The position numbers were made by a program, and so were the translations under genes. The notes beneath the pieces are model-generated. The model was not told the origin of the DNA, ran no database searches, and saw only the letters and a list, made by a program, of their open reading frames with translations. This document shows, piece by piece, positions 19,035-28,694 of a stretch of DNA of 64,000 nucleotides; the first letter of the stretch is position 1, and each line of letters begins with the position of its first letter. The DNA is from an uncultured Lachnospiraceae bacterium (GTDB lineage: Bacteria > Bacillota > Clostridia > Lachnospirales > Lachnospiraceae). The stretch covers positions 106,072 through 170,071 of the forward strand of contig CAJTVL010000001.1 of NCBI GenBank assembly GCA_910579425.1. Reading direction: 5' to 3'.

Positions 19035-20574
19035 TGTTTCAGCTGCTGAAATCTGCTATTATATATTTTTTTCCTTTCTTTTATTTGCTAAGGGGATAGG
19101 GCTGTATGATGGCCAGATGGCCTTTAAGGCGTTCCTGGCTTTAGCTGTTGCGGCATGGATGGGAAAGATGTGGCTGACTGAGTATACGGCAAGAGAACTG
19201 ACCGGGGTTGTTCTTCTTTTAACGGCAGGCGGCATAGCTTATCTGGTGTCCGGGGAAAAAGGGGCATTATTATATATATTTATGGTTACGGGCCTGAAAA
19301 ATGTGCCTGTAAAAAGGGTATTTACAGTAGGGGCAGTCATATGGTCAATCGCTTATATGGGCATGACGTGGATGAACGCGCTTCATATTTTGGAGGGACC
19401 ATTTAAGGTACATGAAAAATTGGGAATGGGGATGGTAATCAGATGGGGGTTAGGTTATAGCCATCCAAATGTATTGCATATTTCCTATTTGGTATTGGTC
19501 ATGTTTCTGGTATATGTGTTGGGTGAGAAGCATAACTGGAAAACAGCTGCGGTTTTCATGTTGGGAAATATTGGCGTATATATTTATTCAATCAGTTCAA
19601 CGGGAATTATAACAACCACTTTTTATCTGGTGTTAAGTCTGTATTGGAGATACAGAAAAAAATGGAGTCGGCTTGAACAAATAGGGATTCAGTCTGTCAT
19701 GCCGTTTTGTATCTTGTTTTCATTGATGGCCCCCTTTTTATTAAAAGGAGTATGGTTTGACAGGCTAAACGATTTGATGAATACCAGGCTTAATCTGGCA
19801 AAGTATTTTTTAAGCTTGCAGCGCCCGACTCTGTTCGGGACAAAACTTTCTGAAATAATAACCAGCCAATTGACAATGGATAACTCCTATGTTTTTGCTT
19901 TTGTAACCTATGGAATACTTTTATTCCTGATTATTTTCGGGGCTTATTTAGCGCTTATACGGACGTACTGCAAGGAGCAGAAGGGTACGGAACTTTGTAT
20001 TATTCTGGCGTGCCTTGTTGCAGGGATTATGGAGCCATTTCTTTTTAACACGGCTTTTAAAAATATATCTTTGTTATTTATGAAAGATTTATTGTTTAAA
20101 GAAGGGGATACAAGGCAAATCAGATTCCCGGGAGCTATTTCCAAAAACTTCACGATACCGGTCATAATAATAGAAAAGGCGAAAGGAAATAAGAAACTGG
20201 CTCTATCCCTTTTCATTTTAGGATGTATGATTGGCGGAAGCGGTTATCTGCATTTTTGCGGGAACCCTGCCCGAATTATTGTCCCGCGCAGCGCATGTGA
20301 TGTAGGGGTGCTTCAAAGAACAGAGGAGTCACTGGAAAAAATATACTTGAGTTCAGATGAGGCAGTTTTGGCAAAGGAGGACAAGGTATATGGTTATGTA
20401 GATGGACAGACAGAAATGTTGGTTTATTCAGGCGGTATTGCAAAGATGGAGTATTTAAGGGATCTATTGTGCTATAGTGTCACTGGTGGAGTGCTCCTTA
20501 TTATAGTATACATGGCCCTGGTCTATAAAGTCCCGATAGCAGGAGAAAGAAATGCGAATACTGATTGTAAATAA
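19009..20574 (+). CDS. Wzy-like membrane protein, tandem paralogue
   Basis: A 521-residue polytopic protein with the same plan as the preceding polymerase, including GLGYSHPNVLH at the position of GLGHPNALQ. It is longer, with an extra soluble segment (~410-490) before a final helix, so it may be a polymerase variant or a ligase. The TTG at 19009 has AAGGGGA upstream; an ATG at 19024 is an alternative. Overlaps of 26 bases upstream and 23 bases downstream show tight coupling. Two polymerase-like genes in a row suggest paralogous specificities or a heteromeric enzyme. Confidence 0.68.
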   Translation: MKIRKMSIDVSAAEICYYIFFSFLLFAKGIGLYDGQMAFKAFLALAVAAWMGKMWLTEYTARELTGVVLLLTAGGIAYLVSGEKGALLYIFMVTGLKNVPVKRVFTVGAVIWSIAYMGMTWMNALHILEGPFKVHEKLGMGMVIRWGLGYSHPNVLHISYLVLVMFLVYVLGEKHNWKTAAVFMLGNIGVYIYSISSTGIITTTFYLVLSLYWRYRKKWSRLEQIGIQSVMPFCILFSLMAPFLLKGVWFDRLNDLMNTRLNLAKYFLSLQRPTLFGTKLSEIITSQLTMDNSYVFAFVTYGILLFLIIFGAYLALIRTYCKEQKGTELCIILACLVAGIMEPFLFNTAFKNISLLFMKDLLFKEGDTRQIRFPGAISKNFTIPVIIIEKAKGNKKLALSLFILGCMIGGSGYLHFCGNPARIIVPRSACDVGVLQRTEESLEKIYLSSDEAVLAKEDKVYGYVDGQTEMLVYSGGIAKMEYLRDLLCYSVTGGVLLIIVYMALVYKVPIAGERNANTDCK

Positions 20575-21766
20575 ATTTTTATATCCCAACGGAGGCTCTG
20601 AAACATACATTTTTAAGCTTGGCGAGCAGCTTGAGAAAAATGGAAACATGGTTCAGTATTTTGGGATGGAAGATAAAAGAAATATTGTAGGAAATGCGGC
20701 AGGCTGCTATACAAAAAATATGGACTTCCACACAGGAAAGCTTGCCAGGCTTTTGTACCCGTTTAAAATTATCTATTCACAGGAAGCCAGAAAATTAATT
20801 CGCAAAGTCCTGGATGATTTTAATCCGGATGTGGTACATCTGAATAACTTCAATTTTCAGATAACCCCTTCCATTATTTATGAAATTAATAACTATAGAA
20901 AAAAGAAAGGGAGAAAGGTAAAGATTGTATTTACGGCTCATGATTACCAGCTGATCTGCCCAAATCATATGCTGTACTGTCCCAAAACGGAGAAGAATTG
21001 TGAAAAATGTATTGATGGCGATTACTTTTATTGTGTGGAAGGGGGATGCATTCATAATTCAAAAGCAAAAAGTATTTTGGGGGCATTCGAAGGGTATTTA
21101 TACAAATGGCTGAGAACTTATCGGTATATTGATGTTGTTATATGCCCGAGCATGTTTATTAAGGAAAAAATGGATCATAATAAGGAGTTAAAAGGGAAAA
21201 CCATAGTACTTTATAACTTTGCCGCAGTAGATGGTTTGACAGGTAACAATTTGAATAACAGATTACAAAAAGAAGATTATATGATATACTTTGGCCGATA
21301 TACAAAAGAAAAAGGCATAGAGGCCCTGATTAAGGTTTGCAGTAAAATGCCGGATATAAGATTTGTTTTTGCGGGCCGGGGGTCATTGGAGGAAAAGATT
21401 AACCAGGTAGAAAATATAGAAAACCGGGGATTCATAACCGGAGAGAAGCTTGAAGCGCTGATTCAGAGGGCAGCACTGAGTATTTATCCTTCAGAGTGGT
21501 ATGAAAATTGTCCTTTTTCGGTAATGGAGTCCATTCAATATGGAACGCCGGTGTTGGGAGCAGATATAGGGGGGATTCCCGAGCTGATTGATGAAGGCGT
21601 TACAGGGGAATTGTTTGAGAGCGGAAATGAAATGATGCTGGAAGAGAAAATAGAAAGTTTGTGGAAAAACAAAAACATATTAAAGAAATATCAGGAAAAT
21701 TGTTTGGAGAAAAAATTTCTTTCTGTGGAGGAATATTGCCGGATACTGTCGGATGAGGTATATTAG
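20552..21766 (+). CDS. GT4 glycosyltransferase
   Basis: A retaining GT4 enzyme of 404 residues. NKFLYPNGGSETYI (7-20) is the N-terminal glycine-rich loop, TAHDYQLICPN (128-138) opens a cysteine-containing loop (C136, C143, C149, C152, C161, C166) seen in a subset of GT4 proteins, and ENCPFSVME (318-326) is the E-x7-E motif, followed by DIGGIPE. The four or more cysteines could bind a metal, which is inference. It starts inside the previous gene, and base composition drops towards AT from here. Confidence 0.9.
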   Translation: MRILIVNKFLYPNGGSETYIFKLGEQLEKNGNMVQYFGMEDKRNIVGNAAGCYTKNMDFHTGKLARLLYPFKIIYSQEARKLIRKVLDDFNPDVVHLNNFNFQITPSIIYEINNYRKKKGRKVKIVFTAHDYQLICPNHMLYCPKTEKNCEKCIDGDYFYCVEGGCIHNSKAKSILGAFEGYLYKWLRTYRYIDVVICPSMFIKEKMDHNKELKGKTIVLYNFAAVDGLTGNNLNNRLQKEDYMIYFGRYTKEKGIEALIKVCSKMPDIRFVFAGRGSLEEKINQVENIENRGFITGEKLEALIQRAALSIYPSEWYENCPFSVMESIQYGTPVLGADIGGIPELIDEGVTGELFESGNEMMLEEKIESLWKNKNILKKYQENCLEKKFLSVEEYCRILSDEVY

Positions 21767-21841
21767 GTATGCTGTTTGCAGAACTAGCATAAAGCTATTT
21801 TCCTTTACCAATAATTTTGAATGGACAAATTGGGGGATTAT

Positions 21842-22456
21842 ATGAATAAGGAGCGGAGAGACGGAATGGGCGAATCTGGCATAAAGAGACGTTATAGGCA
21901 GATTAAATGTATGTTGCGAGGAGGAATATTCATTCTTATATGCTATCATTTTCGTTCTCCGGAATGTAAACAAATGATAGAGGAAGATATCTTAGCATAC
22001 TCCAGAAAATCTTTAACAAAGTTATCAATGCTTGAGTTGATTTCTGAGGATTCAAAAAGACCATTTAGAAATATATTGTATTATAGATTTTGCAGGGATA
22101 ATTGTAATAGAAAAATGCTCAGAATCTGCCAGACCTGTTTGAAACCATTGCCTACAATTGAGATAGGAGGGGAGATAGATGGGGGGTTAAAAATCATTCA
22201 TAATTATTGTGTGGTTAGTGTAAAAAAAGCAGGGAAAAATTTGACAGTACTGCAGGGAGTAACAATAGGGAAAAATATTGATGGCGGCCATCCGACAATT
22301 GGTGATAATGTTACTGTCTATTCTAACTCGGTTATATTTGGAGATATAAACATCGGAAACGGAGTGATGATAGGGGCAGGGGCGGTTGTAAATAAAAGTA
22401 TTCCAGATAACATGGTTGCAGTTGGAAACCCGGTAAAAATAATGCCTAAGGAATGA
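21842..22456 (+). CDS. CysE-like hexapeptide acyltransferase
   Basis: An acyltransferase of 204 residues with a helical N-terminal half (1-110) and a left-handed beta-helix C-terminal half, like serine acetyltransferases and the acyltransferases of EPS loci. The VTIGKN...GHPTIGDNV pattern and the AVGNPVKIM end are typical. In this setting it most likely acetylates a sugar, not serine. I choose the ATG at 21842 because GGGGGA precedes it at good spacing; an in-frame ATG at 21821 has no clear site. Confidence 0.82.
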   Translation: MNKERRDGMGESGIKRRYRQIKCMLRGGIFILICYHFRSPECKQMIEEDILAYSRKSLTKLSMLELISEDSKRPFRNILYYRFCRDNCNRKMLRICQTCLKPLPTIEIGGEIDGGLKIIHNYCVVSVKKAGKNLTVLQGVTIGKNIDGGHPTIGDNVTVYSNSVIFGDINIGNGVMIGAGAVVNKSIPDNMVAVGNPVKIMPKE

Positions 22457-22470
22457 AGGAAGGAAAGCAA

Positions 22471-23472
22471 ATGTCCAAAAGAACATTATACGGAACGGTT
22501 ATTGTAACTTATAGATGTAACGCCAGATGCAATATGTGCGATTGCTTTAAGGATCCTACAAAACCCAGCGAAGAAATTACCTTGGAAGAGATAAAGAAAT
22601 TGCCGGAAATGGCATTTACCAATGTTACCGGTGGGGAGCCGTTTGTAAGGCAGGACATCCCTGATATTGTCAGAGAATTATACAAAAAATCAGATCGTAT
22701 TGTAATATCTACGAATGGATATTTCACAGACAGAATTATTGCATTGTGTAAAGAATTCCCTAAAGTGGGAATTCGAATTAGTATTGAAGGCTTACAGGAG
22801 ACAAACGACAAAATAAGGGGAATTCCTGACGGCTTTAACCGAGGCTATGAAACGCTTAAAACCCTGGTGGAAATGGGGCATCCTGATGTGGGATTTGGCA
22901 TGACCGTTCAAGACATGAACTGCCAGGACTTAGTTCCATTATATCGTTTGTCAGATGATTTAGGAATGGAGTTTGCAACAGCAACACTGCATAATTCTTT
23001 TTATTTCAGAAAAACCGACAATAAAATAAATGATAAATTAAAGGTGGCGCAAAATTTCGAGAAACTCATCAATGAATTGCTTAGAAGCAAATCACCCAAA
23101 AAGTGGTTCAGGGCATATTTTAATCATGGATTGATTAACTACATTTATGGGAATAAACGGCTTTTGCCCTGTGATATGTCAAAAAATGCATTTTTTATCG
23201 ATCCATTCTGTGATGTGATTCCCTGCAATGGAATGGCTCAGAAGGCAGTGATGGGAAACTTGAAGGAACAGAGTTGGGACGAGCTATGGAATTCTGAAAA
23301 GGCACAGAAAGTCAGAGAATGTACCCGCAAGTGTGATAGGAATTGCTGGATGATCGGAAGTGCTTCTCCGGCAATGCACAAATACATCTGGATACCCGGA
23401 TGGTGGGTGTTTAAGCATAAGTTTTTAAAAGGAGGCAGATATAGTTTGAAGGAAAATAAATGGATGGATTGA
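22471..23472 (+). CDS. Radical SAM protein with SPASM-like C-terminus
   Basis: A radical S-adenosylmethionine enzyme of about 333 residues. The 4Fe-4S motif C-x3-C-x2-C is at 16-23 (CNARCNMC), the SAM-binding TGGEP follows near residue 50, and a cysteine-rich tail (CDMSK, IPCNGM, CTRKCDRNC) looks like a SPASM-type auxiliary cluster region. Such enzymes in glycan loci may perform epimerisation, dehydration or other radical chemistry on sugars or sugar nucleotides; the substrate here is unknown. The ATG at 22471 has AAGGAAGG before it. An ATG at 22453 overlaps the previous stop. Confidence 0.85.
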   Translation: MSKRTLYGTVIVTYRCNARCNMCDCFKDPTKPSEEITLEEIKKLPEMAFTNVTGGEPFVRQDIPDIVRELYKKSDRIVISTNGYFTDRIIALCKEFPKVGIRISIEGLQETNDKIRGIPDGFNRGYETLKTLVEMGHPDVGFGMTVQDMNCQDLVPLYRLSDDLGMEFATATLHNSFYFRKTDNKINDKLKVAQNFEKLINELLRSKSPKKWFRAYFNHGLINYIYGNKRLLPCDMSKNAFFIDPFCDVIPCNGMAQKAVMGNLKEQSWDELWNSEKAQKVRECTRKCDRNCWMIGSASPAMHKYIWIPGWWVFKHKFLKGGRYSLKENKWMD

Positions 23473-23473
23473 T

Positions 23474-24598
23474 ATGAAAATACTTCATTTGCTGAGCGGA
23501 GGCAACATAGGCGGCATAGAAATGCTGTGCAGGGACATTTCGGAGTTAAGCCATGAACAAAATGAATTTTGCTTTCTTTATAGTGGCGGTGTCATGGCGG
23601 ATGAAATGGAGAAAAAAAATGTCCATGTGTATCGATTTTATAAAGAGAACCTGTTCATCAGACTATATAAACTGTTTCGATTGGTTAAAGTTTCGGGATA
23701 TGATATTGTAATAGTCCACCATGAAGGGATTGGGATCTATTCCTTTTATTTGTTGTTGGCGTATTGCTTCAGAAAGATAAAATATATTAAGTACCTTCAT
23801 TGCTCTTTTGAAAAGAAATATTTTTATTCCGGAAAAACAGGAAAGGACTGGTTATATTATACCATTTTAAAAAGGGCTTTATATAGGTCTGACTGCGTTG
23901 TTGCTGTTTCGGAGTTCGTGAAGAAAAGCTATTGTGTGGAGTTTAACTATCCTCCGGATAAGGTTAAAGTAATCTATAACGGAATCAGAATCAGGGAGAA
24001 AGCAGAAAGGAACATACAAATCCCTGAGAAAGATACCATTACACTTTTGTACATCGGCCGTCTGGTAGACGAAAAGGGAATAGCTCTTTTGCTCAGGGCG
24101 GTGAAAAAGCTGCTGGATGGGGGAGAAAATGTAGAGTTGGAGATTCTTGGAGATGGCAATAAGCGACAGGAGTATGAAGCTTTCTCAAAAGAATTGGGGA
24201 TAAAAGACAGAGTCTTTTTTGAAGGATATCAGTTGCAAAAACAGCCATTTTATGATAAATCTAAGATATTTGTTTACCCCTCCATATGTGAGGAAGCTTT
24301 TGGAATTTCCATTGTCGAGGCCATGGGAGAGGAAATGATGTGTGTGGCAAGTGATATAGGGGGGATTCCTGAGATTATTGAGGATGGAAAGGATGGATTT
24401 TTATTTCGAAGCGGCGATGTTGACAGCCTGACAGAGGCAATACGAAAAGCAATCAGTTGCACGAAAGGACAGGAGTATAGTGAAATAAAAATGATGGCGA
24501 GAAGAAAGAGCCAAAAGTATGATGTGACTGAAACGATAGAAAACCTTGAAGATATTTTCAGCCGGCTTGTGAGGGATAATCAGTGGAAAAAGAACTAA
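23474..24598 (+). CDS. GT4 glycosyltransferase
   Basis: A GT4 enzyme of 374 residues with GGNIGGIEML at the N-terminus (9-18), IYNGI at the domain hinge, LLYIGRLVDEKGI opening the donor domain, and EAFGISIVE as the E-x7-E motif, followed by DIGGIPEII. Only one base separates it from the radical SAM gene, and it overlaps the following GT8 by 16 bases. It is probably a hexosyltransferase acting at the membrane face; specificity is unknown. Confidence 0.92.
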   Translation: MKILHLLSGGNIGGIEMLCRDISELSHEQNEFCFLYSGGVMADEMEKKNVHVYRFYKENLFIRLYKLFRLVKVSGYDIVIVHHEGIGIYSFYLLLAYCFRKIKYIKYLHCSFEKKYFYSGKTGKDWLYYTILKRALYRSDCVVAVSEFVKKSYCVEFNYPPDKVKVIYNGIRIREKAERNIQIPEKDTITLLYIGRLVDEKGIALLLRAVKKLLDGGENVELEILGDGNKRQEYEAFSKELGIKDRVFFEGYQLQKQPFYDKSKIFVYPSICEEAFGISIVEAMGEEMMCVASDIGGIPEIIEDGKDGFLFRSGDVDSLTEAIRKAISCTKGQEYSEIKMMARRKSQKYDVTETIENLEDIFSRLVRDNQWKKN

Positions 24599-25542
24599 TT
24601 CCTATTGTAATGATATGTGATGATAATTTTGTTATGCAGACCTGTGTGGCAATTACTTCGCTTGTAAAAAATAAGAATGCAGATACAAATTATGAAGTAT
24701 TTGTGGTGATGGCGGAATGCTCCGAAAAATCAGCGGATATATTGCGTGGAATGGGACGGATGGATTGTATCATAACATTGATACAGGCCTCCTTGGAGGA
24801 TTACAGGGAAATTAAACAATTGGCGCATATTTCCATAGCCTGTTTGCTGAAATTTGATATATGTGAGTTGATTAAAGAGTATGATAAGCTGCTGTATTTA
24901 GACGGAGATATTATAGTACGAAAAGACTTATCGGAACTGTACCATACGGAGTTAGGCGATAATTATGCTGCCGGAGTCAAAGAGCTGTACTGTATGAAAA
25001 AAGATGACGGATGTATTAATGCGGGGATTATGCTTTTTAATGCACGTAAAATGCGAGAGGATGGCATGCGCGATATCCTTGTGGCAAAAAGGAAATCCCT
25101 TGGAAACCGCAGTTCCATGGATCAGCAGACATATAATATGGTAATTAAGGGCAGAATCCGTTATATCAGTATTGCTTATAACTGTGTTCCGGGACGGCTG
25201 GCGGGAGATGTTAAAATGGATTATACAATGGCAGAACTGAATGCATTGTATGAAACAAATTATAAAAGCCCTGCCCAATTGATTGATGATGCTGCAATTC
25301 TTCATTTTGCAACGGGAAATAAGCCATGGAAGTATACATTTGCCCCCTGTGCTGGGGAGTGGTATACTTATTATCTCTTATCCCCTTATGGTAAGGAACC
25401 GTTTAAACGGTATGGAAGATGGGGATACCGATTTCATAATATGTCCGGGATCCTGAAAAAGGAGGGGTGGACAGGGGTTGTCACATATCTGCAAAAAAGA
25501 CATGATAAATCAACAAGAAAAAAAACAGTAGATTGGGATTGA
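24583..25542 (+). CDS. GT8 glycosyltransferase (first of two)
   Basis: A retaining GT-A enzyme of the GT8 family, 319 residues, related to bacterial LPS galactosyl/glucosyltransferases. It has ICDDNFVMQTCVAI (11-24), the D-x-D metal site YLDGDII (105-111), a CINAGIMLFN segment (the acceptor-side N-x-G), and the HFATGNKPWK element that closes the UDP site. GTG start inside the preceding gene. A close paralogue lies at 27690, separated by an aldo/keto reductase and a GT4. Confidence 0.92.
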   Translation: MEKELIPIVMICDDNFVMQTCVAITSLVKNKNADTNYEVFVVMAECSEKSADILRGMGRMDCIITLIQASLEDYREIKQLAHISIACLLKFDICELIKEYDKLLYLDGDIIVRKDLSELYHTELGDNYAAGVKELYCMKKDDGCINAGIMLFNARKMREDGMRDILVAKRKSLGNRSSMDQQTYNMVIKGRIRYISIAYNCVPGRLAGDVKMDYTMAELNALYETNYKSPAQLIDDAAILHFATGNKPWKYTFAPCAGEWYTYYLLSPYGKEPFKRYGRWGYRFHNMSGILKKEGWTGVVTYLQKRHDKSTRKKTVDWD

Positions 25543-25545
25543 GCA

Positions 25546-26508
25546 ATGGAATATAAGATGATTGCGTATATAAATAAACCAATTTCCCGAATCGTATTTG
25601 GGTGTGCCAACCAGGCGATGATAGAGGGAAAAAGGGTAACGAAGCTATTAGACGCAGCATTAGATGCCGGGATCAATACATTTGATTCGGCGGAGAATTA
25701 TGGCGCAAGTGAAGAAGTGCTGGGCAAGTGGATAAGAAAGCGAAAATGCCGTGATAAAGTGGTTATTATCACGAAGGGATGCCATCCCCATGGTATGCCC
25801 AGAGTGACACCGGAGGCGTTAAGACATGATTTTGAACAGTCCCTGCAAAGGCTAAAAATTGATTATATAGATATCTACATGCTTCACAGAGATGATCCCG
25901 GAGCGGATATAAAAGCGATTCTGGAGGTACTCAATGAACTTCACAGGGAAGGGAAGGTGGGTGCATTTGGTGCATCAAACTGGACCCATGAGAGGCTTGA
26001 TGAGATTAACAGATATGCTTTGGGGCATAATTTGATACCATTTACTGTTTCCAGCCCTAATTTTGGACCGGCAAGGCAAATTGCCGACCCTTGGGGGGGA
26101 GGCTGCGTGAGTATATCCGGTGCAGAGCATGAGGAGGCAAGAAAATGGTATCAGGAAAAGCAAATACCTGTCTTTGCATATTCCTGTCTAGGGAGAGGAA
26201 TGTTTTCAGGAAAAGTAAAGGCATCCGATCCGGAGAACGGTAAAAAGAGTCTGGATCAGTTTGCGGTGAAGGGGTATTGGTGCCAGGAAAATATAGAGCG
26301 TTTGGCAAGTATGGAGAAAATTGCACAGAACAGAAGCTGTAGTGTGGCGCAGGTTTCGCTGGCATGGATGATGCAGCAGGAGTTCGAGGTGTTTCCGATT
26401 GTCAGTATTTCAAAAACAGAGCGGGTTGCAGAAAATGCAGAGGCAGTTAATATCAAGCTGAGCGAGGCAGAAATAAGAACTATAAGTGAAAGGAAAAGCG
26501 GAAATTGA
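25546..26508 (+). CDS. Aldo/keto reductase
   Basis: A (beta/alpha)8 NAD(P)H-dependent oxidoreductase of 320 residues. The catalytic tetrad is visible as D47, Y52, K77 and H114 in the segments FDSAENYG, VIITKG and MLHRDD. Near the C-terminus SISKTERVAENAEA is the cofactor phosphate-binding stretch. In a glycan locus it may reduce a keto-sugar or sugar aldehyde. A G7 run at 26093-26099 encodes the tryptophan-glycine stretch before CVS; the gene is in frame. It lies between GT8 and GT4 with gaps of two or three bases. Confidence 0.9.
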   Translation: MEYKMIAYINKPISRIVFGCANQAMIEGKRVTKLLDAALDAGINTFDSAENYGASEEVLGKWIRKRKCRDKVVIITKGCHPHGMPRVTPEALRHDFEQSLQRLKIDYIDIYMLHRDDPGADIKAILEVLNELHREGKVGAFGASNWTHERLDEINRYALGHNLIPFTVSSPNFGPARQIADPWGGGCVSISGAEHEEARKWYQEKQIPVFAYSCLGRGMFSGKVKASDPENGKKSLDQFAVKGYWCQENIERLASMEKIAQNRSCSVAQVSLAWMMQQEFEVFPIVSISKTERVAENAEAVNIKLSEAEIRTISERKSGN

Positions 26509-26510
26509 AC

Positions 26511-27635
26511 ATGAAAACAGTATATGTTGCGCGGGCTGCGATTCCTTCCCAATCGGCAAACAGTATTCATGTAATGAAAATCTGCGAGGCTTTTGCAGAA
26601 CTGTGCAGCGAATTTGAATTAATCGTGCCCGAAAGCACAGAATGTGAAACAGAAGACCTATTCGATTTCTATGGAGTGAAACACAGATTTTCGATTCAGA
26701 GAATTAGGCAGAGAAAGTTTCTTGGCGGGCTATACAGATATTGGTTTGCAATTTCTGCGATTTTGCTGACAGCAAAGAACAAAAACGTCCAAATAATAAC
26801 AAGAGAGCCTATTGTGGCGTTTCTTGCAGTGCTCCTCCATAAAAAAACAGTGCTTGACCTGCATGGCGAACTGGCACATTTATGCGGGCGGGCATACCGG
26901 ATGATAAAACTTGATTTTTTCAAAAAAAGCAAATACTTAAATATCGTAATGATAACAGAGTCATTGGCAAAATATTACGAGAAGAAATACCAGCTTGATC
27001 CGCATTCAGTGACTGTGCTTCCAGACGGATATACACCGGAAAACTTTATTCCTTACAGTGGGCTGCCATTATTGAAAGGGGCAGGAATGCGTATTGCTTA
27101 TGCAGGAAGCTTTGGGATCGGACGGGGATATGAAATTATAGAGGAATTAGCGCGGCAGGATTCTGAGAATAGATATACGATTTATGGAGGGATGCGGGAG
27201 GATGCCAGGAAGGTGACCGGGCACAATCCGCCGGAAAATATTTCTTTTAAAGGTTTTATTGCCAACCGAGATATTCCCGAGGCTTTATGTAATCAGGATA
27301 TTTTATTGCTTCCTTACCAGAACACTTTGATTGCGAAAGGGGAAGATACCGGCAAGGTTATGTCGCCGCTGAAACTTTTTGAGTATATGGCGGCCGGGAG
27401 AGTGATTATTGCATCCAACTTGCAGGTACTTAAAGAAATTTTGAATGAGTCAAACTGCTATTTTGCGGTTCCTGATGATGTGTCAAGCTGGAGGAAAAGC
27501 ATTGCGCATATTTCAGCAAATAGGGAAGAAGCGGTTTTTAAGGCTGAAAAGGCAAGGCAGGACGTAAAGCAGTATACATGGAAGATACGTGCCAAAAAGA
27601 TGCTTAAACTTATGGAAGGAGGGGACAGCGACTGA
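26511..27635 (+). CDS. GT4-like glycosyltransferase
   Basis: A GT-B glycosyltransferase of 374 residues. Seen are an N-terminal loop with SANSIHVMKICEAF, an AYAGSFGIGRGYEII donor-domain start, and a PLKLFEYMAAGRVIIAS segment, which in this GT4 subgroup replaces the usual E-x7-E surroundings. The ATG at 26511 is preferred over an overlapping TTG at 26505. It lies two bases after the aldo/keto reductase. Specificity is not predictable. Confidence 0.88.
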   Translation: MKTVYVARAAIPSQSANSIHVMKICEAFAELCSEFELIVPESTECETEDLFDFYGVKHRFSIQRIRQRKFLGGLYRYWFAISAILLTAKNKNVQIITREPIVAFLAVLLHKKTVLDLHGELAHLCGRAYRMIKLDFFKKSKYLNIVMITESLAKYYEKKYQLDPHSVTVLPDGYTPENFIPYSGLPLLKGAGMRIAYAGSFGIGRGYEIIEELARQDSENRYTIYGGMREDARKVTGHNPPENISFKGFIANRDIPEALCNQDILLLPYQNTLIAKGEDTGKVMSPLKLFEYMAAGRVIIASNLQVLKEILNESNCYFAVPDDVSSWRKSIAHISANREEAVFKAEKARQDVKQYTWKIRAKKMLKLMEGGDSD

Positions 27636-27689
27636 TAGCGACGGAATGTTTGAATCGGTAATTACGGTCAGCCTGCTGGGGGAACTTAT

Positions 27690-28661
27690 ATGAATGTAGT
27701 AAAAAGTGCAGTTGTATTTATATGTGATGCAAATTTTGTATTACCCACATGCGTAGCCCTCACATCGTTATTGCAAAATAAGAAAGAGGAAAGCTGCTAT
27801 GATGTATATGTTATTATGTCTGAATATAACGAAAAGGATGGGGACAGGTTCAGGAGTTTTGAACAGTACCCCAATACGGCGATTCACATTATTAAAGGCT
27901 CTTTAGAAAAATATCGATCCATACCGCAGGCGGCGCATGTTACAATCTCCGCATTGCTAAAATTTGATATTTGTGAACTCATTTCGGAATATGACAAACT
28001 GCTTTATTTGGACGGCGATTTGATCATCCGCAGTGACATCACAGATTTGTACCATATAGATTTACAGGGAAAGCATGCTGCCGTGGTGAAAAATTCAAGA
28101 GGAATTTTGGATGGGTCAGATTATTTTTTCTCTGGTTTGATTCTGTTTGATGCTGCGAAAATGAGAAGAGACGGCATGAGGGATAAGCTGCTTTCGACCA
28201 GAAAGGAACTGGGGCAGCGCAAAGCAATGGATATGACGGCATTTAATATCGTTTTGAAGGACAAAGTTATTTTTATAGACCCGAAATACGACTGCCCTCT
28301 TGGACGGGTGGAGTATGAGAGAAAGTATTACAGAATACAGGAGTATAACGCTTTTTATCAAACAGATTATAAGAATTGGACTGACCTTGTGAAGCAGTCA
28401 TTAATTATCCATTATTGTGGTGCGCTGAAGCCTTGGAAGTACTCTTTTGGATGGTGCAATGAAGAATGGAAGCGGTATTATGACCAGTCGCCATATAAGG
28501 AAGAAAAATTGCAAAGAAAGAATTTTCTGTGCTATTTGAAAGAAATTATTTCTAAGGAAGGAATTAAAGGGATTTATTATTTGATCAAGGATAAAGCAAC
28601 AGAAGCGACAGGGCCAATTGGAAGCAAGCGGCTAAACAGTGTTCCGGGAAACTTTGTATAA
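27690..28661 (+). CDS. GT8 glycosyltransferase (second of two)
   Basis: A 323-residue GT8 enzyme very similar in layout to the one at 24583: FICDANFVLPTCVAL, the YLDGDLII metal site, a FFSGLILFD acceptor segment and HYCGALKPWKYSF near the C-terminus. The shared AHVxISALLKFDICELI stretch shows the two arose by duplication. The insertion of two unrelated genes between the copies suggests a duplication older than the current order or a recombination event. GGGGGA precedes the ATG. Confidence 0.92.
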   Translation: MNVVKSAVVFICDANFVLPTCVALTSLLQNKKEESCYDVYVIMSEYNEKDGDRFRSFEQYPNTAIHIIKGSLEKYRSIPQAAHVTISALLKFDICELISEYDKLLYLDGDLIIRSDITDLYHIDLQGKHAAVVKNSRGILDGSDYFFSGLILFDAAKMRRDGMRDKLLSTRKELGQRKAMDMTAFNIVLKDKVIFIDPKYDCPLGRVEYERKYYRIQEYNAFYQTDYKNWTDLVKQSLIIHYCGALKPWKYSFGWCNEEWKRYYDQSPYKEEKLQRKNFLCYLKEIISKEGIKGIYYLIKDKATEATGPIGSKRLNSVPGNFV

Positions 28662-28694
28662 AAGGATATATTGCGGAAGCAGAAGGAGAACCGA

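Noticed and set aside
21557..21587. Near-identical sequence shared with 24351-24380, considered as a DNA repeat
   Set aside because: It encodes the conserved DIGGIPE segment of two GT4 proteins, so the match reflects protein conservation.
26093..26099. G7 run in the aldo/keto reductase gene as a fourth phase-variation tract
   Set aside because: Seven G is short, the gene is in frame, and several G6 runs occur elsewhere in conserved tryptophan-glycine or glycine-glycine codons.
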